This document shows, in pieces, positions 10,540-18,010 of a DNA stretch of 64,000 bases. The position numbers and the translations under genes are program-made. The notes under the pieces were generated by a model. The model did not search any database, was not told the DNA's origin, and worked only from the letters and a program-made list of their open reading frames with translations. Numbering within the stretch: the first letter of the stretch is position 1; the number at the start of each line of letters is the position of its first letter. This DNA comes from Emcibacter nanhaiensis (GTDB lineage: Bacteria > Pseudomonadota > Alphaproteobacteria > Sphingomonadales > Emcibacteraceae), in the NCBI RefSeq assembly GCF_006385175.1, contig NZ_VFIY01000015.1, positions 126,501-190,500 on the forward strand. The letters run 5' to 3'.

Positions 10540-12912
10540 ATGTATGATGCCAGGAAATACATTCGGTCAGCCTCTGGCGGGGTGGCCCTTTGCGCATTGG
10601 CGCTGACTGCGTTGCCGCAGACGGGGATGGCTCAGGAGCAGCAGAGCGCCGGTGATATGATGCTCGAGGAAATTACGGTCACCGCCCGTAAGCGCGAAGA
10701 AAACCTGCAGGATACACCGATTTCCATTACCGCCTTTTCCGAGGGCGGTCTTGAAGCCCGCGGCATCTCCGACATTTCCCAGGTCGGCGAATTTACGCCC
10801 AACCTGGTGTTTGACAATACGGCCGCCATTGCCGCGACCAGTTCCGCCGCCGCCATTTATATCCGCGGCGTGGGCCAGATCGATTGGGCCCTGCCGACCG
10901 ACCCGGGCGTGGGCCTGTATGTGGACGGCGTCTATATTGCCCGCTCTGTGGGTGGCGTGATGGACCTGCTCGATGTGGAGCGGGTCGAAGTGCTGAAAGG
11001 CCCGCAGGGCACCCTGTTCGGCCGCAATACGATCGGCGGCGCCATTTCCATCACTACCAAGAAACCGCACGAAGAGCTGGAAGGCTATGCGGAAGCCACG
11101 ATCGGCAGCTATGACCGCACCGACCTTCGGTTCGGCATCAATGTGCCGCTGTCCGAGACCTTCTTTGCCAACTTCGCCGGCTCCCGCAAAAAGCGTAACG
11201 GTTATGTGAAAAACCTGCTGCCGGGCGGACCGGACCTTGGCGATGAGGATGCCTGGGCCGGCCGTGCCGCGTTCCGCTGGCTCGCGTCCGACAAGCTGGA
11301 AATCAATATCGCCGTGGACGGTACCCGCGAACGGGAGGCCCCGGCCGCCAACGTCTTGATCGGGGTGGACGAAACACAGTTCTTCCCGATGGTGACCAAC
11401 AATGTGATCCCGCTGCGGACCGACTATCACGGCCTGCCGGTGCCGAGCGCCGTTTGTGCCGACATGAATGACCCGGCGCGGCTGAGCGATCCCACCTGCT
11501 GGAACGCCCAGTGGATTGCCGGCCCGTTCGAGACCTACAGCCAGCACACCACCCAGAACGAACTGATGAATACCATTCTCGGCCGGCCCATGGAGCCGAA
11601 GTCCGATCTGGACCTGTGGGGCGTGTCGCTGGATGTGGATTATGACATCAATGAAAGCCTGACCCTCAAATCCATTACCTCCTATCGTGAAGTGGAAGGC
11701 TTCTGGGCCCGTGATGTGGACCATTCCCCGCTGCTGATCCTGCAGACGGTCAATGAATTCACCCAGGACCAGTTCACCCAGGAATTCCAGCTCCTCGGCA
11801 ACAACATGGAAGGACGCCTGAACTGGATCGTCGGCCTTTACTACTTTGAAGAATCCGGCAACCATATTGATATCGTGGAACTGCCGGGAGCGGTGTTTGA
11901 CAGCGGCGGTTCCATCGACAATACCTCCAAGGCCATCTTCGGCCAGGCCACCTATGACTTCACCGACCAGCTCAGCCTGACCCTTGGCGCCCGCTATACC
12001 GATGAAGACAAGTCCTTCTCCCCCGATTCCACCGTGGCCCAGGACAACGGCCTCGGCATTCCGGCCGGCGTACCGGTCCTGCCCATTGGCGTGACCGAGG
12101 AACAGAATGCAGAAGTGTTTGATGTCCACGCCAACCTGGCTTACCGCTGGACCGAGGACTTCATGACCTATGCCTCCTATTCTGAAGGCTATAAGGGCGG
12201 CACCTTTACCCAGCGTGTGTTCCCGCCACGGGACTACGTGCCCACGGCCCGTCCGGAAAAGGTCAAGGCCTATGAGCTCGGCTTCAAGTCTACCTTCGCC
12301 GACAACCGTGTTCGCCTGAACGGCGCCTTCTTCTATACCGACTACACCGACATGCAGGTCAATATCGTAGCCCAGATCCCGGGCGGTACTGTCGATGATA
12401 TCGGTATCATCACCGACAATGCGGCGGCCGCAGAGATCAAGGGCGCCGAACTGGAGCTGATCGCGGTGCCGGACGAGCACTGGATCATTGAAGCCGGCCT
12501 CGGTTACCTGGATGCCCAGTACCAGGAACTGACCCCCGGGGCGATTGCCGCCGGCCTGACCCTGGACAGCCTGTTTGTCAACACGCCGGAATGGTCCATC
12601 AACGTGGGTGTCGGCTATACCATCAACCTGACCGATGACTGGTCCGTGACACCGCGGGTTGACTATGCCTTTACCTCCGAAGTGGCCAATGACGCCAAGA
12701 ATACACCGGAGCTGATCCAGGGTGATCTGTCCCTGTTCAATGCGGTCATCATGTTCAAGGACGCCGAAGACAAATGGAACGTCAATATCGGGGTCAAGAA
12801 CCTGACCGATGAGACTTATCTCTATGCCGGTGACAACTCCACCGACGGCGTGATCGAGGGCGTCTATGCCCGGCCGCGCGAATGGTATCTCTCCGTCAAA
12901 CGGAAATTCTGA
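10540..12912 (+). CDS. TonB-dependent outer-membrane receptor
   Basis: A 790-residue receptor. Residues 1-31 form a signal peptide ending GMAQ. Next comes a TonB-box-like region with EEITVTARKREENLQDTPIS, then the plug domain (VYIARSVGGVMDLLDVERVEVLKGPQGTLFGRNTIGG region, ~130-200) and a 22-strand-type barrel ending in an aromatic (VKRKF). The ATG at 10540 is preceded by GGAAGGAA; an upstream in-frame ATG would add a non-signal-like leader. It is monocistronic, between two terminators. Receptors of this subtype import large or scarce ligands. Its place next to the lig operon suggests a lignin-derived aromatic, but the ligand cannot be read here. Confidence 0.92.
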   Translation: MYDARKYIRSASGGVALCALALTALPQTGMAQEQQSAGDMMLEEITVTARKREENLQDTPISITAFSEGGLEARGISDISQVGEFTPNLVFDNTAAIAATSSAAAIYIRGVGQIDWALPTDPGVGLYVDGVYIARSVGGVMDLLDVERVEVLKGPQGTLFGRNTIGGAISITTKKPHEELEGYAEATIGSYDRTDLRFGINVPLSETFFANFAGSRKKRNGYVKNLLPGGPDLGDEDAWAGRAAFRWLASDKLEINIAVDGTREREAPAANVLIGVDETQFFPMVTNNVIPLRTDYHGLPVPSAVCADMNDPARLSDPTCWNAQWIAGPFETYSQHTTQNELMNTILGRPMEPKSDLDLWGVSLDVDYDINESLTLKSITSYREVEGFWARDVDHSPLLILQTVNEFTQDQFTQEFQLLGNNMEGRLNWIVGLYYFEESGNHIDIVELPGAVFDSGGSIDNTSKAIFGQATYDFTDQLSLTLGARYTDEDKSFSPDSTVAQDNGLGIPAGVPVLPIGVTEEQNAEVFDVHANLAYRWTEDFMTYASYSEGYKGGTFTQRVFPPRDYVPTARPEKVKAYELGFKSTFADNRVRLNGAFFYTDYTDMQVNIVAQIPGGTVDDIGIITDNAAAAEIKGAELELIAVPDEHWIIEAGLGYLDAQYQELTPGAIAAGLTLDSLFVNTPEWSINVGVGYTINLTDDWSVTPRVDYAFTSEVANDAKNTPELIQGDLSLFNAVIMFKDAEDKWNVNIGVKNLTDETYLYAGDNSTDGVIEGVYARPREWYLSVKRKF

Positions 12913-12954
12913 TCCGTTTGATCAAACGATCTCACTGTCTATACTGTAATGGAT

Positions 12955-12984
12955 GGCCCGGGTTTTCAGCCCGGGCCTTTTTTT
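12955..12984. terminator. Terminator between convergent TonB receptor and GMC genes
   Basis: GGCCCGGG and CCCGGGCC form a perfect 8-bp stem with a 7-base loop, followed by seven T on the plus strand. It ends just before the stop of the convergent GMC gene. It clearly serves the receptor; use by the minus strand is less sure because that side lacks a T-run. Confidence 0.88.
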
Positions 12985-12986
12985 GG

Positions 12987-14570
12987 TCAGGTCAGGCTCG
13001 ACCAGTTGCGGATGATATGGTCGGCAGAGCGCAGGGTCACCGCATGAACCGTGAAGGTCGGGTTGACCCCGCCGCTGGTCGGGAACAGGCCCGGTCCGGC
13101 GATGACCAGGTTGGGAACCTCATGGGTCTGGCCGAAACTGTTGGTGACCGAGGTGGCGCTGTCCTCGCCCATGATGGTGCCGCCCATGATATGCATGGCA
13201 CCCGGCGGGTTATTGGTCCAGATCTCCCCCGCGCCGGCCGCTTCAAACACCCTGGTGCCATCGACCTGGCTGTCTTTCCACAGGGCGATGGAGTCCGGGT
13301 GCATGTCGTGATGGGCATGGGCCCGCGGCAGGCCGTGCCCGTCCTTTGAGGAAGACAGGGTGACCCGGTTTTCCGCCACCGGAAGATCCTCGACACAGGC
13401 GGTCATGGTGGCAAAGCCGCGGGTGGCCTTTTTCATAAAGTCGGTCAGTTTGTTGCCGAACAGGGCCGGGTTGCTGCCGCCATAGCCCAAGAGGTCGTTG
13501 GGCTTGGTGGCCTGGGCGATCATCCACTGGTAACTGCCGAAGCCCTGGCCGCGTTTGTCCTTATGGTCGTAATTGTCCTGGTTGACCAATTGGCCGCCGG
13601 TGGCGCCGAGGTAACATTGGGTTTCCTCGTCGAACAGGCCGAACACCAGCCCGGCGGCATGGCTCATCAGGTAGCGTCCGACCATGTCGTTTTTGTTGGC
13701 GATGCCGTGGGGGTGTTTGTCGGATGTGGACATCAGCATCAGGCGCGGGGTCTGCACCGCGAAGGCGGCCAGCACCACCAGCTCGGCGGGCTGGAAATTT
13801 TCCTGACCCTGTTCGTCGTAATAGGAAACGCCGGTGGCCTTGCCGCCTTTTGTATCGGTGTCGATATGGAAGACCGTGGCCCGGTGGCGGATTTCCGCCC
13901 CCTTGGCAAAGGCCCGGGGCAGGTAGACGGTCTGGGGATTGGCCAGCGCCCGGATCGGGCAGCCGGCGTCGCACCAGCCATCCCAGATACAGGCTTCGCG
14001 GCCATGGTAATTTTCCGTATTGATGGCGAGTGGCAGGGGGGCGGTTTTGCGTCCCAGCTTGTCAAAACCGCGGGCGATCACTTCACCCTGACCGAAGGTC
14101 GGCACCGGCCCCATGGGGTAGGGGTCCCCGGCGGGACGCCAGACTTCCTGTTCCGCATCACCGGAGATCCCGACTTCCGTCTGGATCCGGTCGTACCAGG
14201 GTCGGAGCTCGTCATAGGAAACGGGCCAGTCGAGACCCTTGCCGTAGCGGCTCTGCATGTCGAAGTCTTCAGCGTGGAAGCGCGGCCAGACGGCATAGTG
14301 ATGCAGGGCCGCCCCGCCGGTGCCGAAGCCGCTGTTGAAGCCGTTGCCGACCGTATGGCTGCCGCTTTGTTCCACCGGGGAGCCGGCCCATTTCAGGCGG
14401 CGGGCGTTAAGGCCGGAACTGACCAGGTCGGTGAGTTTGCGTTCCGGACCGGCTTCCAGGATCACCACCTTCTTGCCGGCTTCGGCCAGCTTGGCGGCCA
14501 TCAGGCTGCCGGCGGCGCCTGATCCGACAATCACCACATCGACTTTTTCCTGGTTGTGGGGCTTGCTCAT
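12987..14570 (-). CDS. GMC-family FAD oxidoreductase (gluconate 2-dehydrogenase-like large subunit)
   Basis: Flavoprotein of 527 residues. The N-terminal FAD motif is VVIVGSGAAGSLMAAKLAEAG (~11-31). GREACIWDGWCDAGCPIRA contains the Cys-rich loop typical of membrane-linked sugar or alcohol dehydrogenases. The C-terminus has GAMHIMGGTIMG and GVNPTFTVHAVTLRSAD with the active-site His. It overlaps the small-subunit gene by 4 bases, matching the gluconate/sorbitol dehydrogenase layout. No cytochrome c subunit gene is present. The substrate is unknown; an aryl alcohol or sugar acid are both possible. Confidence 0.87.
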   Translation of the reverse strand: MSKPHNQEKVDVVIVGSGAAGSLMAAKLAEAGKKVVILEAGPERKLTDLVSSGLNARRLKWAGSPVEQSGSHTVGNGFNSGFGTGGAALHHYAVWPRFHAEDFDMQSRYGKGLDWPVSYDELRPWYDRIQTEVGISGDAEQEVWRPAGDPYPMGPVPTFGQGEVIARGFDKLGRKTAPLPLAINTENYHGREACIWDGWCDAGCPIRALANPQTVYLPRAFAKGAEIRHRATVFHIDTDTKGGKATGVSYYDEQGQENFQPAELVVLAAFAVQTPRLMLMSTSDKHPHGIANKNDMVGRYLMSHAAGLVFGLFDEETQCYLGATGGQLVNQDNYDHKDKRGQGFGSYQWMIAQATKPNDLLGYGGSNPALFGNKLTDFMKKATRGFATMTACVEDLPVAENRVTLSSSKDGHGLPRAHAHHDMHPDSIALWKDSQVDGTRVFEAAGAGEIWTNNPPGAMHIMGGTIMGEDSATSVTNSFGQTHEVPNLVIAGPGLFPTSGGVNPTFTVHAVTLRSADHIIRNWSSLT

Positions 14571-15133
14571 GTCCAGCTCCTTTCCCCGGGTTCGATATGG
14601 GCCAGATAGGGAATATCCAGGCGGTCAAAACCCTCGCGGGTGCCGTAGGTGACATCAATGGCGTCGGAACGCAGGACGAAATAAAAGAACGGGGCCGGCG
14701 GGGCATTGGTCCAGCCTTCCGGATTCTGTCCGGAGAAAACGGAGACGAACTGTTCCAGTTCCTCTGCCGAGAGGTCGGACAGTGCCTTGCCAAACATTGC
14801 GGTTGCACTTTTTCTCAATGCGGCGAGGGAGGAGCGATAAAAGCCATCGAACGGCGGGAGCACGCCGAGGTAGCGGATGATCAGCAGGCTTTGTTCCAGG
14901 TCGCCGGACAGTTGATGATCAATATAGTGACTGAGGCCGGCTTCTGCGGCGCCGGGCACGATGGCTTCGCCGATGATGGAAAGTGTTTCTGCCTCTTGTG
15001 CGCTCAGCAGGTTCAGGGCAATCCTTTTGGCCCGGGCTTCGGCCGGGGAAAGCAGGACGGTCTGGCCGCCGATCATGAATGCGAGGAGCCCTGATGCTGC
15101 CCCTTTATGGAATGTTCTTCTGTTTATAGACAT
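14567..15133 (-). CDS. Tat-exported gluconate 2-dehydrogenase subunit 3 family protein
   Basis: A 188-residue protein with a twin-arginine signal (INRRTFHKGAASGLLAFMI), so it is exported folded to the periplasm. The remainder is helical and has the family segment ETLSIIGEAIVPGA. Small subunits of this family carry the partner flavoprotein across the membrane. It is the first gene of a two-gene operon with the GMC protein (ATGA overlap). Confidence 0.85.
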   Translation of the reverse strand: MSINRRTFHKGAASGLLAFMIGGQTVLLSPAEARAKRIALNLLSAQEAETLSIIGEAIVPGAAEAGLSHYIDHQLSGDLEQSLLIIRYLGVLPPFDGFYRSSLAALRKSATAMFGKALSDLSAEELEQFVSVFSGQNPEGWTNAPPAPFFYFVLRSDAIDVTYGTREGFDRLDIPYLAHIEPGERSWT

Positions 15134-15198
15134 ACTGTCCCTCTTTATGGTTTACCCTTCGGGACAGGATGTTTCTTTTCAGTTCTCCCGTCCCCTTT

Positions 15199-15792
15199 TT
15201 ATTCCTCATCCTCGACCGGATTGCGGTGCGTTGCCGCCACCCGCGCGGCCTGTTCGTAGATGCCGGTCATCAGATCAAGGATATGACTGCCGTTTTCCAG
15301 ATGGGCGTTCATGCCCTGAATGGGTTCAGTCAGCTTGATCAGCAGGCTCTTGCGCAGCGCCACATAGCGCTGGATCACTTCCAGGCCCTTCGGGGTTGTG
15401 GTGTAATTCACCCCTTTGCGGCGATTGTCTTTCGTTGTCTTCTCAATCAGCCCTTCCTGGATCAGTTTGCGGATGGTGTACTGCACGTTGGTCACATCAT
15501 CCCTGTTCAGCAGCCGGCCAATCTCGGTAATCCCCTTCGGGCGATCCCGCATGGCAATCACATTCAGGATCGCGCCGTCACTGGCACTCAGATTTCTGCC
15601 GGAAGCCACGGCCATGCCTTCAACCTGCCATTTGGAAAAAGCTTCAAAGGACCGAAACAGGGAATATTCCAGTTCCGTCAGGGCAATTTCCCTGGGCGTT
15701 GTCGCCAGGTGCCAGCGCCGGTCCAGGCCGGCATCTGCAAATTCCGCATCACTGGTTTTGCCGCTTTTTTCCGGATTCTTTTTGTCTGACAT
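15199..15792 (-). CDS. MarR-like winged-helix transcriptional regulator
   Basis: A 197-residue regulator. The winged HTH (~70-150) includes ITEIGRLLNRDDVTNVQYTIRKLIQEGLIEK and a basic wing KDNRRKGVNYTTT. It is longer than a typical MarR, with a ~55-residue N-terminal extension. I chose the ATG at 15792; an in-frame ATG at 15834 would add 14 residues without homology support. It is divergent from the flavin monooxygenase across a 256-base AT-rich gap with a strong dyad, suggesting repression of that gene and itself. It lies close to the GMC operon on the same strand (65-base gap). Confidence 0.82.
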   Translation of the reverse strand: MSDKKNPEKSGKTSDAEFADAGLDRRWHLATTPREIALTELEYSLFRSFEAFSKWQVEGMAVASGRNLSASDGAILNVIAMRDRPKGITEIGRLLNRDDVTNVQYTIRKLIQEGLIEKTTKDNRRKGVNYTTTPKGLEVIQRYVALRKSLLIKLTEPIQGMNAHLENGSHILDLMTGIYEQAARVAATHRNPVEDEE

Positions 15793-15940
15793 ATGAGGCC
15801 TCTGAATAAAGTGTTGTCTTGCCCATCGCTGCATCTGCGTGGTTCGGCACAGTTTAGGGGGACAAAACTAATTTGAAAACACCGAAATCAGATAAAACAG
15901 TCTCCTTCCATTATTTGCGTTTTAAAAATTAATTTTATTT

Positions 15941-15973
15941 GTATTTTACAATTAAATTTAATATGTAAAATAC
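15941..15973. promoter_or_regulatory. Long dyad operator candidate (GTATTTTACA-N13-TGTAAAATAC)
   Basis: A perfect 10-bp inverted repeat flanks a second palindrome, ATTAAATTTAAT, at 15951-15962. It lies in the otherwise gene-free AT-rich gap between the divergent MarR and LLM genes (15793-16048), about 75 bases before the LLM start. It is the obvious binding site for the adjacent MarR protein. That assignment is inference. Confidence 0.55.
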
Positions 15974-16048
15974 ATTAATTAGGGAATCGGGACAAGTGAA
16001 AAACGTGCTTTTTATTGATTTCCGCAACAAAATCAGGAGGTTTGAACC

Positions 16049-17158
16049 ATGCCCAATCAAAATTCCCTCTTTACGAGGAACAAATTCAGACTAGGACTCT
16101 TTTCCGCCAACTGCTCCGGCGGGATGGCGGTGACGAAAATTCCCGAACGCTGGGTCAACAACTGGGAAAACAACATCCGGATGGCCCAGACCGCTGACCG
16201 GGTGGGACTTGATTTCCTGTTGCCGATCGCCCGCTGGGTCGGCTATGGCGGCGCCACCAATTTTCACGGCAGTGTGCTGGAAACCATGACCTGGGCGGCG
16301 GGCCTTCTGGCCAAGACGGAAAACATCAATATCTTCGCCACCATCCATACCGCTTTCAATCATCCGGGCGTTGTCGCCAAACAGATCGCCACCATTGACC
16401 AGATGTCCGGCGGCCGCGCCGGCCTCAATGTGGTGTGCGGCTGGAACAAGCCGGAATATGATGCCTTCGGCCTCGACCTGCCCGAGGATCATGAAACCCG
16501 TTATCGCTATGGCCAGGAATGGTTCGATATCGTCTCCAAGCTGTGGACCCATCCGGAGCCCTTTGACTGGGACGGGGAATATTTCAAGCTCAAGAACACC
16601 TATGGCGATCCGCAACCGGTGCGCGGCACGGTACCGATCTTTAACGCCGCTGGTTCCAGGGAAGGCCGGGAATTTGCCACCAGGAACGCCGATTTCCTGT
16701 TCACCTCCATGATCGAACTTGATACTTCCAAACAGGAAATCATCGACCTGAAAAAACAGGCGGCGGGCAATGGCCGCGACGTGGATATGCTGACCTTCTC
16801 CTATGTGGTGTGCCGCCCGACCCAGAAGGAAGCCGATGAATTTCACCAATATTACGCCCGTGATAATGCGGATTGGGAAGCGGTGGACAATATCATCAAC
16901 CTGATGTTCCAGCATGCCCAGTCCTTCCCGCCGGACGCGCTGCAGATGTTGCGCAACCGGTTTGCTGGTGGCCATGGCGGGGTGCCGCTGGTGGGCACGC
17001 CGGAAGTGGTGGCCCAGGGGCTGATCGACCTCTATGACGCCGGATTTGCCGGCACCACCCTGGCTTTTGTCAATTATGCGGACGAGCTGCCCTATTTTGC
17101 GGAAACGGTCCTGCCCATTCTTGAAGAACGGGGCATCCGGGTGCCGGTTGGAAACTAG
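16049..17158 (+). CDS. LLM-class (luciferase-like) flavin-dependent monooxygenase
   Basis: A 369-residue TIM-barrel enzyme that uses FMNH2 supplied by a separate reductase. Family segments include FLLPIARWVGYGGATNFHG, the ATIDQMSGGRAGLNVVCGWN loop and the C-terminal GTPEVVAQGLIDLYDAG. The sequence resembles RutA-type and related C-N or C-S cleaving monooxygenases, but the substrate cannot be assigned. An AGGAGG RBS lies 9 bases before the ATG. It is monocistronic, ends at a hairpin, and probably answers to the divergent MarR. Confidence 0.88.
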   Translation: MPNQNSLFTRNKFRLGLFSANCSGGMAVTKIPERWVNNWENNIRMAQTADRVGLDFLLPIARWVGYGGATNFHGSVLETMTWAAGLLAKTENINIFATIHTAFNHPGVVAKQIATIDQMSGGRAGLNVVCGWNKPEYDAFGLDLPEDHETRYRYGQEWFDIVSKLWTHPEPFDWDGEYFKLKNTYGDPQPVRGTVPIFNAAGSREGREFATRNADFLFTSMIELDTSKQEIIDLKKQAAGNGRDVDMLTFSYVVCRPTQKEADEFHQYYARDNADWEAVDNIINLMFQHAQSFPPDALQMLRNRFAGGHGGVPLVGTPEVVAQGLIDLYDAGFAGTTLAFVNYADELPYFAETVLPILEERGIRVPVGN

Positions 17159-17183
17159 GTTTTCCAGGTAAAACAAACAGGTA

Positions 17184-17217
17184 GGCCGGGATTGTCACTA
17201 ATCCCGGCCTTCTGTTT
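17184..17217 (+). terminator. Terminator after the LLM monooxygenase
   Basis: GGCCGGGATT and AATCCCGGCC form a perfect 10-bp stem with a 6-base loop, followed by the modest T-rich tail TTCTGTTT, 25 bases after the stop. Confidence 0.82.
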
Positions 17218-17281
17218 ATGTTTGGATCTTATTGCGGTATAGTGCCTCTATTCGGTTCTGGTTTCATGGTTGGCGGGGCAT

Positions 17282-18010
17282 ATGACGGACAATAACGGAC
17301 TTGGGGATCATCTGACGTTTCGGACTATTGACCTCACCAAACATTATATTTCCGGTGAGACGGTGATCAAGGCGCTCCGGGGGGTGACCCTGGAAATTCC
17401 CAAAGGCGACATGGTCGTGCTGCTCGGCCCGTCCGGCAGCGGCAAATCCACCTTTCTGAATATCATCGGCGGTCTCGATACGCCCACCTCCGGCGAAGTC
17501 TATTTCCGCAATGATCGACTGTCCCAGTATACGGAAAAGGAACTGACCCTGTTCCGGCGCCATAATGTGGGGTTTGTGTTCCAGGCCTACAATCTGGTGC
17601 CGAGCTTGACGGCGCTGGAGAATGTGGCCCTGGTTACCGATATTTCAACAAATCCCCTGCCGCCCATGGAGGCGCTGGAGGCGGTCAACCTGGGGGACCG
17701 GGCCAGTCATTTCCCCTCGCAACTGTCCGGCGGCGAGCAGCAGCGGGTGGCCATTGCCCGGGCCTTGGCCAAACGGCCCGAAGTGTTGCTGTGTGACGAG
17801 CCGACCGGAGCGCTGGACAGCGCCACCGGCATCGTGGTGCTCAGGGCGCTGCAGGATGTGAACAAGAAATATGGCACCACCACCGTCATCATCACCCATA
17901 ATGCCTCCATCGCCAACATGGCGGACCGGGTGATCTATTTCGGCGATGGGCAGGTGGTGGATGTGAAAAGAAACGACAACCCCATCAGTCCCGAGGAGAT
18001 CAGCTGGTAA
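17282..18010 (+). CDS. ABC transporter ATP-binding protein (MacB/LolD type)
   Basis: A 242-residue ATPase of the MacB/LolD/FtsE group. Walker A is GPSGSGKST, the Q-loop lies in [13 protein letters not shown], the signature is [15 protein letters not shown], Walker B is [12 protein letters not shown] and the switch His is in [11 protein letters not shown] chose the ATG at 17282; an in-frame TTG at 17270 is an alternative. The final base of its stop is the first base of the permease start (18010). With that permease and the HlyD-type adaptor it forms an export or mechanotransmission complex. Confidence 0.92.
   Translation: MTDNNGLGDHLTFRTIDLTKHYISGETVIKALRGVTLEIPKGDMVVLLGPSGSGKSTFLNIIGGLDTPTSGEVYFRNDRLSQYTEKELTLFRRHNVGFVFQAYNLVPSLTALENVALVTDISTNPLPPMEALEAVNLGDRASHFPSQLSGGEQQRVAIARALAKRPEVLLCDEPTGALDSATGIVVLRALQDVNKKYGTTTVIITHNASIANMADRVIYFGDGQVVDVKRNDNPISPEEISW

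Noticed and set aside
10567-12480. A 637-codon minus-strand frame opposite the first TonB receptor
   Set aside because: Antisense shadow; the receptor's signal peptide, plug and C-terminal Phe establish the plus strand as coding.
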